Origin: Shewanella sp. AS1
Lineage (GTDB): Bacteria; Pseudomonadota; Gammaproteobacteria; Enterobacterales; Shewanellaceae
NCBI RefSeq assembly: GCF_021412565.1
Contig: NZ_JAKCLJ010000003.1
Coordinates: 186,001 to 250,000, forward strand
Direction of reading: 5' to 3'
Length of the DNA: 64,000 nucleotides
The translations under genes and the position numbers were made by a program. Each line of letters begins with the position of its first letter. Position 1 is the stretch's first letter. Positions 28,701-36,540 of this stretch are shown in pieces. The notes beneath the pieces were generated by a model that was given only the letters and a program-made list of their open reading frames with translations, ran no database searches and was not told the origin of the DNA.

Positions 28701-29756
28701 CCCCGTGTGGCTCTTAAAGACTTTAGACTGCTCACCGTAAGAGAGACGTGCATAGAGGGGCAAGATCTCGGTATCGCGATACTGCTGCCTGCTCAGCTGC
28801 TCGGCCACATCACGAATTTCCCGTTCACCGTTCATGAAGATGAGTATATCCCCAAGCCCTTCGCGCATCAGCTCTTCCACCGCGGCGAAGATCCCTTCCA
28901 TCAGATCAAGATCCTCATCTTGATCCTGCACCAGGGGGCGATAGCGTGTCTCGACCGGATAGGTACGGCCGGAGACCTCAATCACGGGGGCATCATCGAA
29001 ATGCTTGGAGAAACGCTCAACATCTATGGTAGCCGAGGTGATGATCACCTTAAGATCCGGGCGTTTTTTCAACACACTCTTAAGGTAACCTAAGATGAAA
29101 TCGATATTCAGGCTGCGCTCATGGGCTTCATCTATTATGATGGTATCGTATTGATCCAGATATTTATCTGAGGTCAGCTCGGCCAGCAAAATACCGTCTG
29201 TCATCAACTTGATATAGGAGCTAGGCTTGATGGCATCGGCAAAACGCACCTTAAAACCTACCACCTCACCCAGCGGACTATTGAGCTCTTCTGCCACCCG
29301 GGTCGCCACGCTGCGCGCCGCCAAACGTCTTGGCTGAGTATGACCAATCAAACCGCGGGTGCCTAAGCCCAGTTCCAGACAGATTTTCGGTAGCTGAGTC
29401 GTCTTACCCGAGCCGGTTTCACCTGCAACAATCACCACCTGATTAGCAGCTATGGCGCGGGCTATTTCGTCGCGCTTTTGCGAAATGGGTAGCGCTTCAG
29501 GGTAGCTTATCTTCGGCAGCTCTCGTTTTCGCTGCTCCACCTTGAGCGCCGCCGCAATAGCCAGCGCTTCTAACTTAGCCAATTCATCACGCTTGTTCTC
29601 GCTGTCATCCTGTTTATTTAAGCGAAACAAGCGCCGACGGATCTTGGACGCATCAAACTGATAACATTGCTTTAAGAAGGCATTGGACAGAGGGTGATGT
29701 GGCGAAGTCAAAAGCAGAACCCAAATATGAATGAGATAAAGACGTGATCCTACCAA
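25788..29756 (-). CDS. hrpA: ATP-dependent RNA helicase HrpA
   Basis: Up to 1322 residues, a DEAH-box helicase that acts in E. coli on ribosome collisions and mRNA processing. The Walker A is GETGSGKTTQLPK and the DEAH box lies in IIIDEAHERSLNIDF. SAT is in ITSATIDVERF, and motif VI is QRQGRCGRVAPG. The HA2/OB region and the long HrpA-specific C-terminal domain follow. Similarity to E. coli HrpA (1300) begins near ISYPEALPISQKRDEI. The ATG at 29756 adds a hydrophobic lead (SRLYLIHIWVLLL) not seen in relatives, so the true start may be the TTG at 29711, giving TSPHHPLSN as the second residue onward. Confidence 0.93.
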   Translation of the reverse strand: MVGSRLYLIHIWVLLLTSPHHPLSNAFLKQCYQFDASKIRRRLFRLNKQDDSENKRDELAKLEALAIAAALKVEQRKRELPKISYPEALPISQKRDEIARAIAANQVVIVAGETGSGKTTQLPKICLELGLGTRGLIGHTQPRRLAARSVATRVAEELNSPLGEVVGFKVRFADAIKPSSYIKLMTDGILLAELTSDKYLDQYDTIIIDEAHERSLNIDFILGYLKSVLKKRPDLKVIITSATIDVERFSKHFDDAPVIEVSGRTYPVETRYRPLVQDQDEDLDLMEGIFAAVEELMREGLGDILIFMNGEREIRDVAEQLSRQQYRDTEILPLYARLSYGEQSKVFKSHTGRRIVLATNVAETSLTVPGIRYVIDPGTARISRYSYRTKVQRLPIEPISQASANQRQGRCGRVAPGICIRLYDETDFNSRPQFTDPEILRTNLASVILQMLAIGLGDIEAFPFIQPPDPRYIRDGFLLLEELQSVKKHKGQLQLTPLGRQLASIPVDPRLARMVVQANEYGCLHEVLVIVSGLSIQDPRERPLDKKQAADEAHRRFNDKDSDFVAWVNLWQHLKVEQQTHSASQFRKLCKQEFLAYLRVREWQDLYAQLRQAVHDLKWKLNSEPADYELLHKALLTGLLSHVGLKDKDNEYLGARNRKFFVFPGSPLAKKGPKWLMAAELTETSRLFARCCAKIQPEWVEPLAAHLVKKNYLEPHFEAKQGSVVAFENQQLYGLPIVNRRRVQYGPVEPVEAREIFIRSALADGELRTNEAFFVNNRRLLEDIEALEHKSRRRDILVDEQALYAFYEPRIPQGIYNAPKLLSWWKKEKQHNPHLLDFAREQLMQRSDEHVSLLDFPDYWHQGNLKLSLSYHFEPADSDDGVSVHIPVALLNQLDSQGFDWLVPGLREEKCIALIKSLPKNLRRNFVPAPDYARACLQAITAHLQQQSSKGNKNKASESDMSLLDAMCKQLLRMSGVRVSPEDFDLSLLPVHLLINFKVEDDKGMLIAQGRNLDTLKDQLQGQVTQAIRNVAETGIEQQGLLEWSFGTLPKQYEKRRGNFEVKAFPALVDDKASVSIALFDDENEANRAHRNGVQRLLLLNIPSPVKHLQNTLPNKAKLAMYFNPFGQVQYLIDDILAAAVQQLLDEKGIDVRCETDFIAAKEWVRQELNPTAAKLALIVEEILTLYQKVKKRLKGKISLDIAFAMSDIQTQLDRLVFKGFVEQSGWQRLPDLVRYLKAIDNRLDKLPVDPNRDRLHLHSISNVQQALDAQLAKVPRTSPTPEALLDARWMIEEYRVSCFAQVLGTAYPISEKRILNRIAEA

Positions 29757-29918
29757 TTAAGCTCCACTTTGGGTATGGCAAAAGCGGCTTAAGGCAACAA
29801 TCCAAGGTTATTCTGGTTAATATTTAATAAAAAGGCACTTAATGGCTAAAACTTTCAAGCTATTGCCGACCAGAGGCGCCGTTGAATGCAACCCCGAGTC
29901 GGCAAGAGTCAAATGGCT

Positions 29919-30335
29919 TTAGGCAGGATTGAGATAGCAATGGGCCATGGACACATTGATCGCCCTTAAGACCGCATTCCTGTCGATTGTGCCCACCACT
30001 TTGCCCTGATCGACCACTGGATAGATTTTGGGTTTGGCCTGCAGCATCTGCTCGGCCAGGGTGATGATGGAGGTGTCTTTAGTCACAGTCAACACATCGG
30101 TGCGCATGCAATCGCTGACATTTGCAGTTAAATCACAATGATAGGTACTTTTTAACATCACGGCCAAACAATCCTGCTGGGAGAGAAACCCCACTAACAT
30201 TCCCTGTTCATTCACCACAGCCGCGCCCAGTTTCTTCTGTGCCAGCAACTTTTCGACCGCTGCGGCTAAGGTCATGCTGGCATGTAACAACACAGGTTGG
30301 CGATCCATATAATCTACCACTTTCATCGATTCCAT
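29919..30335 (-). CDS. CBS-pair protein
   Basis: 138 residues made of two CBS domains (about 4-62 and 72-130), with the typical VLLHASMTLAAAVEKLLAQKKLGAAVVNEQGMLVGFLSQQD pattern visible in the first. Such stand-alone pairs bind adenosine nucleotides and act as energy sensors. The partner cannot be told. It diverges from hyaA, and the FNR-like site lies between the two. Confidence 0.85.
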   Translation of the reverse strand: MESMKVVDYMDRQPVLLHASMTLAAAVEKLLAQKKLGAAVVNEQGMLVGFLSQQDCLAVMLKSTYHCDLTANVSDCMRTDVLTVTKDTSIITLAEQMLQAKPKIYPVVDQGKVVGTIDRNAVLRAINVSMAHCYLNPA

Positions 30336-30578
30336 TACCTAGCTCCTTGTTAAATAGCTTTCACTTAAGTGTATATATATTGTGCTGAAAAACCGATTTT
30401 TTGTTTAAAAAAGCCACAAAATTGTAAATAAAGCGTTTTGTATCGCATACAAAACTGTGAAACGGCTCACCGACAGAATAAAACTTGCGACATTTTGTCC
30501 CAACCAAATTAAGAAATATGATCTACCTCATAGTGCAAGGATTACATAGTCACTGCATATCACCTCGTAGCGAAAAGC

Positions 30579-30592
30579 TTGACATATATCAA
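30579..30592 (+). promoter_or_regulatory. FNR-like site upstream of the hydrogenase operon
   Basis: TTGACATATATCAA matches TTGAT-N4-ATCAA at 9 of 10 positions and ends 83 bp before hyaA. The remainder of the 340-bp gap from 30336 is AT-rich with no other element recognised. Confidence 0.6.
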
Positions 30593-30675
30593 CATTACCC
30601 CCCATTCACAGGCCTAAAATTTCTTATGACACATGCCGCAACGCATTGACAACAACATAACAAAAAGGGTTAACA

Positions 30676-31812
30676 ATGGACACACATGCCGCCTTATACC
30701 AACAAGGTCAAGCGCGTCTAGAAATGTTACGCCGCCTAGCACCTCGAAACGCCCAATCTCTACAAGAAAAAATGGATGAACATGGCATTACCCGACGCGA
30801 CTTCATGAAATGGAGTGCCGCCGTCACGGCTATGCTTGCTCTGCCGCTCCCCTTTAGCACGCTGGTCGCCGAAGCGGCCGAAATCGCCGACCGCGTGCCG
30901 CTTATCTGGTTGCACATGGCCGAGTGTACCGGCTGCTCAGAATCACTGGTACGCGCCGACACCCCTAACCTCGACTCGCTCATCTTCGACCACATCTCGC
31001 TGGAATACCATGAGACCCTGATGGCCGCAGCCGGATGGCAGGCAGAAGAGAACCTGGAACATGCGATGGAAACCTATAAGGGTAACTATCTGCTGGCCGT
31101 CGAAGGGGCCGTGCCTACCGCCAACAACGGTGCCTTCCTGACCGTTGGCTGTAAAGGCCACACAGGCCTTGAGATCATCAAACACGCAGCCGAAGGTGCG
31201 GCGGCCATAGTGTCTGTCGGCACCTGCGCCGCATTCGGTGGCGTTCAGGCCGCGGCACCTAACCCGACCGGCGCCAAAGGTGTGGATCAGGTGATCAATA
31301 AACCAGTCATCAACTTAGGTGGCTGCCCACCCAGCGAGAAGAACATAGTCGGCACCCTGATGTACTTCATCATGTTCGGCAAGTTGCCTGCACTGGATAT
31401 GTTTAACCGTCCTAAGTGGGCTTATGGCGCGCGGGTTCATGATAATTGTGAGCGTCGTGGCCGTTTCGATGCCGGTGAATTTGTCGAAGAGTTCGGCGAT
31501 CAAGGCGCAAAAGAGGGTTACTGCCTCTATAAAGTCGGCTGTAAAGGCCCTTATACCTATAACAACTGCCCGACCGAACGCTTTAATCATCACACCAGCT
31601 GGCCTGTGCTGGCAGGACACGGTTGTATCGGTTGCTCTGAGCCCAGCTTCTGGGACGATATGGCAGATTTCGAAAAGCCCCTGGGCAGACAGTTACTGCA
31701 TGGGCTGGACGCCACCGCCGATACGGTCGGCGCTGTGATCTTGGGTGCCACCGCCGTAGGCATTGGTGCACACGCAGTCGCCAGCCTTTTTGCCAAATCG
31801 AACGAGGAATAA
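30676..31812 (+). CDS. hyaA: [NiFe] uptake hydrogenase small subunit
   Basis: 378 residues, iron-sulfur subunit. A long twin-arginine leader (TRRDFMKWSAAVTAM, Arg pair near residue 40) exports the folded dimer. The proximal cluster ligands are in ECTGCSESLVR with later cysteines in VGTCAAFGG and GGCPPS; the medial and distal clusters are in HDNCERRGRF, GCKGPYTYNNCP and HGCIGCSEPSFW. A C-terminal membrane helix (about 345-370) anchors it to the cytochrome. It oxidises H2 at the periplasmic face. First gene of an eleven-gene plus-strand run. Confidence 0.94.
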   Translation: MDTHAALYQQGQARLEMLRRLAPRNAQSLQEKMDEHGITRRDFMKWSAAVTAMLALPLPFSTLVAEAAEIADRVPLIWLHMAECTGCSESLVRADTPNLDSLIFDHISLEYHETLMAAAGWQAEENLEHAMETYKGNYLLAVEGAVPTANNGAFLTVGCKGHTGLEIIKHAAEGAAAIVSVGTCAAFGGVQAAAPNPTGAKGVDQVINKPVINLGGCPPSEKNIVGTLMYFIMFGKLPALDMFNRPKWAYGARVHDNCERRGRFDAGEFVEEFGDQGAKEGYCLYKVGCKGPYTYNNCPTERFNHHTSWPVLAGHGCIGCSEPSFWDDMADFEKPLGRQLLHGLDATADTVGAVILGATAVGIGAHAVASLFAKSNEE

Positions 31813-31816
31813 TCTA

Positions 31817-33523
31817 ATGAGCAAACGTGTAGTTATCGACCCTATCACTCGCATCGAGGGGCACCTGCGCATCGAAGTGGAAGTTGATGAAAACAATGTG
31901 GTTCAGAAGGCCTGGTCCTCATCAACCCTATGGCGTGGTATCGAGGTGATCCTCAAGGGCCGCACGCCTCTGGATGCGGGTCTTATCACCCAACGTATCT
32001 GTGGTGTCTGTACCTATTCTCACTATCGCTGCAGTACCGAAGCGGTTGAGAATGCCTTAGGGGTAAAAATTCCGCTGAACGCTAAGTATCTGCGCTCCTT
32101 GATGCAAACCTCCCTCTATATGCACGATCACCTGGTGCATTTCTATCACCTGCACGGTCTGGACTGGGTGGATGTGGTCTCGGCACTCAGCGCCGATCCG
32201 GCCGCCGCCGCGCAGGAGGCGTTGAAGTACACTGACAAACCGATCGCCGCCGGTGAAGGTGAGCTACGTGCCGTACAGGAGCGGGTAAAAGGCTTCGTCG
32301 AAACGGGTAAACTTGGCCCCTTCGCCAATGCCTACTGGGGCAATGGCACCTACAAGTTCACCCCTGAGCAGAACCTGATCGCCCTGTCTCACTACCTGAA
32401 GGCACTGGAAGTACAGCGTGTTGCCGCAGAGATGCTCGCCATCTTTGGTGGTAAGCAGCCCCATCCGCAATCCCTGGTTGTGGGTGGTGTCACCTCGGTG
32501 CGCGACATGTTAAGTCCAGCCCGTCTGCAGGAGTGGAAACAGAAACACGCAGTTGTCTCTGACTTCCTCCACCGTGCCTACAAGGCCGATATCGTGATGG
32601 CTGCAGCGGCCTTCGGCGGTGAGCCAAGCGTATTGGGCGGTGTGAATGTGAAGAACTTCCTTGCCACCAATGACTTCGTGTTAGCCAATGGCGAATATAT
32701 GTTCGACCAGGGCGTGATCATGAATGGTGATTTAGCCAGCGTTGCGGATCTAAACCCCGATCTGATCAAGGAAGACGTGACCCACGCTTGGTACACTGCC
32801 GATGGTGAGCAGCACCCCTATGATGGCACCACAGTACCTAATTACACAGGTTTCGTTGAGCGCGATACGGTTTACGGTAAGCTGCCAACTGTCGATGGTG
32901 ACGGTAAGTACAGCTGGGTTAAATCCCCTCGCTACCAGGGTGAACCTGTGGAAGTGGGACCACTTGCCAGCCTACTGGTCAGCTATGCACGCGGTAACAA
33001 GGTCGTGGTCAACGCGGTGAACAACCTGCTGGAAGTTACGGGTCTGCCTGTTGGCGCCCTGTTTACAACCTTAGGTCGTACTGCGGCGCGTATGCTGCAG
33101 ACCATCATAGTCGCAGAAGAGGGTTTAAAGACTTTCGATGCCCTGCTCACCAACATCCAGAGTGATGAGAGTACCTATGTGAAACCTGAGATCGATCCAA
33201 ACCGTGAATATGTGGGTCATGCCATGATTGAGGCGCCTCGGGGCATGCTCAGTCACTGGATCCGCATTAAAAACGGCTTAGTGGAAAACTATCAGGCCGT
33301 GGTGCCGACGACCTGGAACGCGGGTCCTGTGGATGGCGCGGGTAAGATGGGTCCCTATGAGGCTTCACTCATCGGACTCAAGCTTGAAGATCCGACCAAA
33401 CCACTGGAAGTGATCCGTATTATTCACTCATTCGACCCTTGTATGGCCTGTGCGGTCCACGTGATGGACTACAAAGGACAAGCGTTAGGTGAATTTAGAA
33501 TCGATCCTAAAGGTAACAGTTAA
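31817..33523 (+). CDS. hyaB: [NiFe] uptake hydrogenase large subunit
   Basis: 568 residues, carries the NiFe(CN)2CO site. The N-terminal ligand motif is RICGVC (about residues 59-64), the C-terminal one DPCMACAVH. The peptide after that histidine (VMDYKGQALGEF..., about 20 residues) is removed by HyaD at the end of maturation. The start at 31817 gives MSKRVVIDPITRIEGHLRIE, the classic opening, with GAGG upstream; a frame opening 18 codons earlier overlaps hyaA and is unlikely. Confidence 0.95.
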   Translation: MSKRVVIDPITRIEGHLRIEVEVDENNVVQKAWSSSTLWRGIEVILKGRTPLDAGLITQRICGVCTYSHYRCSTEAVENALGVKIPLNAKYLRSLMQTSLYMHDHLVHFYHLHGLDWVDVVSALSADPAAAAQEALKYTDKPIAAGEGELRAVQERVKGFVETGKLGPFANAYWGNGTYKFTPEQNLIALSHYLKALEVQRVAAEMLAIFGGKQPHPQSLVVGGVTSVRDMLSPARLQEWKQKHAVVSDFLHRAYKADIVMAAAAFGGEPSVLGGVNVKNFLATNDFVLANGEYMFDQGVIMNGDLASVADLNPDLIKEDVTHAWYTADGEQHPYDGTTVPNYTGFVERDTVYGKLPTVDGDGKYSWVKSPRYQGEPVEVGPLASLLVSYARGNKVVVNAVNNLLEVTGLPVGALFTTLGRTAARMLQTIIVAEEGLKTFDALLTNIQSDESTYVKPEIDPNREYVGHAMIEAPRGMLSHWIRIKNGLVENYQAVVPTTWNAGPVDGAGKMGPYEASLIGLKLEDPTKPLEVIRIIHSFDPCMACAVHVMDYKGQALGEFRIDPKGNS

Positions 33524-33533
33524 GGAGCAACTC

Positions 33534-34205
33534 ATGGATACACAAAATGTACCCTATGAGAGAGCCTTTATATTCAGTGCCGCGATCAGGGCTTTTCACT
33601 GGTTGCGTGCACTCTCCATATTGGTTCTTGTCATAACGGGCTTCTACATTGCCTGGCCCTTCCTAGTGGCGCCAAGCAGCTCAGATGTCCTGGTTCAAGG
33701 CTGGGTAAGATTTGCTCATCTGATTTTTGGTTTCCTATTGTGTGCCATCACCTTAGCGCGGGCTTATCTGTTCTTCTTCAGTAAAAGTGACATCGAACGT
33801 CGCTCCTTCAAGGACGTAGTGAGTGTCAACAGCTGGATAGTGCAGCTTAAGTCTTACCTATGGATGGGTCACTTAGACAAGAAAGGCGTGTACGGGCCAC
33901 TGCAATTTGTGACCTACTTAGCCGTGTCTGTGGTGGCGGCTCTGATCTGTATTACCGGGCTGGCGCTCTATGCCAATGTTTACCATTTAGGCTTAGGCGG
34001 TATGCTGGGGGATATGGCGGCTTGGCTAACGGGTGCCATGGGCGGCTTAGCTCAGTTACGCATCTGGCATCACTACTTTACTTGGGTGTTTATTATCTTT
34101 GTGGTGATCCACGTCTATATGGCGGTTTGGACCGGCATCAGATTTAAACATAACTCGGTAGATTCTATCGTCTCTGGCTATGACTACCATCCTAAGAAAC
34201 ACTAA
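33534..34205 (+). CDS. hyaC: Hydrogenase cytochrome b subunit HyaC
   Basis: 223 residues with four membrane helices and the heme-ligand histidines expected of Ni/Fe-hydrogenase b-type cytochromes (FHWLRALSI near 20, WVRFAHLIFG near 60, and HHYFTWVFIIFVVIHVYMA near the end). It passes electrons from the small subunit to quinone. The start at 33534 has a strong AAGGAG at good spacing. Confidence 0.93.
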   Translation: MDTQNVPYERAFIFSAAIRAFHWLRALSILVLVITGFYIAWPFLVAPSSSDVLVQGWVRFAHLIFGFLLCAITLARAYLFFFSKSDIERRSFKDVVSVNSWIVQLKSYLWMGHLDKKGVYGPLQFVTYLAVSVVAALICITGLALYANVYHLGLGGMLGDMAAWLTGAMGGLAQLRIWHHYFTWVFIIFVVIHVYMAVWTGIRFKHNSVDSIVSGYDYHPKKH

Positions 34206-34214
34206 AAGGTTACC

Positions 34215-34772
34215 ATGAAAATACTGTTACTCGGTATTGGTAATGTCTTGTACGCCGATGAAGGTATCGGCGTACACTTTGTTAATTACCTACAAGAAAA
34301 CTATCAATTCAGCCATCCAGAAGATCAACTCGAGATCATGGATGGCGGCACCTTAGCCCAGGGACTCATCCCCATCATCAGCAAGTATGATCACCTTATT
34401 GTCGTCGATACGGTCAATGCCAGCGGTGTTCAGCCAGGTCAGGTCTATTTCTTCGACTTCGATAAGGCACCGAGCGAGATCGACTGGCAAGGCAGCGCCC
34501 ATGAGGTCGAGATGCTGCAGACCCTGATCATGATGGAGATGTTAGGTGACAGACCCAAGACCTATGTCTTAGGCTGCACCCCCACCGTACTCGAACCTAT
34601 GACTCTAGGCTTGACTGCGAGAGTCGCAGCAGCGGTTCCTTTAATGGAACAAACCATGTTAAACCATCTGTCTTCTCTTGGTTTTACAGTCACTCGCGTC
34701 AAGGATGTTGCAATCGATGAACTTATCCCTGACTCTTATAAACGCGGTGTAACTGCAGATGAACACTATTAG
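34215..34772 (+). CDS. hyaD: Hydrogenase maturation endopeptidase HyaD
   Basis: 185 residues. It cleaves the C-terminal peptide of the large subunit once nickel is in place. Nickel-binding acidic residues are visible in GIGNVLYADEGIGVHF (Glu17 and neighbours), D61-region of VDTV, and the SAHEVEML histidine. It sits 9 bp after hyaC. Confidence 0.93.
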   Translation: MKILLLGIGNVLYADEGIGVHFVNYLQENYQFSHPEDQLEIMDGGTLAQGLIPIISKYDHLIVVDTVNASGVQPGQVYFFDFDKAPSEIDWQGSAHEVEMLQTLIMMEMLGDRPKTYVLGCTPTVLEPMTLGLTARVAAAVPLMEQTMLNHLSSLGFTVTRVKDVAIDELIPDSYKRGVTADEHY

Positions 34773-36540
34773 ATTTGAATTTACTTGCTCCCGACCCGTC
34801 CCCTTGTATGGTCGTTTATGTAACCGCTATTTAGCCTATGCATCCCTAGAAACCTATATCGGCTATCGGCAAATTGACCGCCTGCAGCATTGCTATTTTA
34901 TCGAAGCCATGGGCGAACAGGCGCAGCTCGAAGCGCTGGCCGATGCCATTGCCAACGATTTTCTTATCTCTGTGTGGCTAACCGATTCCAATATCAGCCT
35001 GATAGACCAGATAAGCGGCAGCAAAGAGCCCCTTGCCGAGGAAGCGATCGGCCAGGAATATTGCCAGCAATGTGCACCACAGTTTGGTGACAATCAGGCC
35101 GCCAACTTCGGTGATATCGCCTTGGGCTGCGATTTTTGTCATGGCGAGCAGCGGATCGATGCCGCCTATCTTGGCTTTAGTGCAACTGAGATAAAATCCC
35201 TGTGCGATGCACTGCTCACCCAAGGCAGCATCCGGCTGCCGGGACATCATCCCATCCAGCTCAGCCTTAACCCTACAGGCGAGACCGGCCGACCACGCTT
35301 GCTGATCTGTAACCCCAACACCCTCAATGCCCAGTTCCACCTGAGCGATCGGCAGATCCTAGCCCTCTCCAGCATCGAAAAACCCTCGATCACGGCGCGC
35401 GCCATCAAGTCACATCCTAAACTAGATGCGCCGCTCTATGATCTCTGCTTCGCCTATAACAGGCTGCTGATCATCATAGGTGAGACGCTGCGTCAGCGCG
35501 GCGTCGACTGGGTGTTTATCGAAGATGGACAGCTAAATCCTCCCCTCGCCTTCATCAGGGACAACTGGGTTGAAGTCTGCAACAGACAGACCTGTACTAC
35601 GACTATCGTCAGCGACGCCAAGGCGCTGCATGATGAAGCCCTGCTCATCAACAGCCAGGGCTATTTTCTGGCCAGCCAGAATAAGCAGCAGTTCAAGCTC
35701 GAACAGGCGACCGACAGTAGTAACGCCATCGCCTCCTTTGGCAGCAAGCTTAAGCCAGTGGAACTGACAGACAGTGAATATGGCCTCTGCGCCCTGCACA
35801 GTGTCAATGCCGAACATGGGCTGAGCGGCGCCAGTGCCATTGTCTACTTCAGCAAGCAGCATGGCGGCCAGATCCAGACCCTGGATGCCAAGGGACAGAC
35901 AGAGTTGTTTTTCGCCCTGCCGAGCCTGCCCCAGAGCGGTTATGAGATCTATCATCAGTTGGAGCAGAGCCCACAGAAACAGGTGCTGGAAAAGTTCAAG
36001 CAGCAGTTCCCGGATGACTATGTCAGGCTGCTGAACCTCAAGCTCCCGCCCAATAGCGACAATCTCAGTTCACTCTGGGCCCTGGGCGCCCTGCTGCTGG
36101 GCTTACCCAGTCGCTCTATGTCGGTGGATGATCTCAGCGATGCCCTGATCGCCAGCGCCATGAGCCATCGCGGCAGTAACTCCCCCCGTGTCGACTATCC
36201 TTTAACCCGAGGCGAGGCTCACCGTAGCCTGAACTGGTGCAAGACCTTAGGCACATTGATGAGTTTCCGTCTGGCGGACGATGATGATAAGGCCAAGCTC
36301 GCCTTCGGCATGCATGACTCCTTAACCGACTATCTGGCGAACTGGCTCGAACACTTAGATCAGAATATCGGCCTCAAATCGGTCGCCATTGCTGGGGATG
36401 AGTGGAACAATCCTGTCCTGAGTCAGAGATTCATGCTGCGGGTTGGCAAAAATTTTAACGTGAAACACAACCAAGGAGTCGCCCTGGAGGGTAATAACTA
36501 TGCTCTGGGTGCCCTGTTACTGAAAAAGCGTAGAAGATAA
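34759..36540 (+). CDS. HydE-like / HypF-related hydrogenase cluster protein
   Basis: 593 residues. It follows the protease gene with a 14-bp overlap, the same place hydE takes in the epsilonproteobacterial hydABCDE clusters, and has similar length. It looks like a HypF relative that has lost catalytic motifs: an acylphosphatase-like beta segment (30-70), a reduced zinc-finger pair (CQQC ... CDFC), a YrdC-like middle without the GGFHL motif, and a Kae1-like C-terminal part lacking HHYAH. HydE is required for hydrogenase activity in Helicobacter by established work; here the role is inferred. Not recognised with certainty. Confidence 0.6.
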   Translation: MNTIRFEFTCSRPVPLYGRLCNRYLAYASLETYIGYRQIDRLQHCYFIEAMGEQAQLEALADAIANDFLISVWLTDSNISLIDQISGSKEPLAEEAIGQEYCQQCAPQFGDNQAANFGDIALGCDFCHGEQRIDAAYLGFSATEIKSLCDALLTQGSIRLPGHHPIQLSLNPTGETGRPRLLICNPNTLNAQFHLSDRQILALSSIEKPSITARAIKSHPKLDAPLYDLCFAYNRLLIIIGETLRQRGVDWVFIEDGQLNPPLAFIRDNWVEVCNRQTCTTTIVSDAKALHDEALLINSQGYFLASQNKQQFKLEQATDSSNAIASFGSKLKPVELTDSEYGLCALHSVNAEHGLSGASAIVYFSKQHGGQIQTLDAKGQTELFFALPSLPQSGYEIYHQLEQSPQKQVLEKFKQQFPDDYVRLLNLKLPPNSDNLSSLWALGALLLGLPSRSMSVDDLSDALIASAMSHRGSNSPRVDYPLTRGEAHRSLNWCKTLGTLMSFRLADDDDKAKLAFGMHDSLTDYLANWLEHLDQNIGLKSVAIAGDEWNNPVLSQRFMLRVGKNFNVKHNQGVALEGNNYALGALLLKKRRR

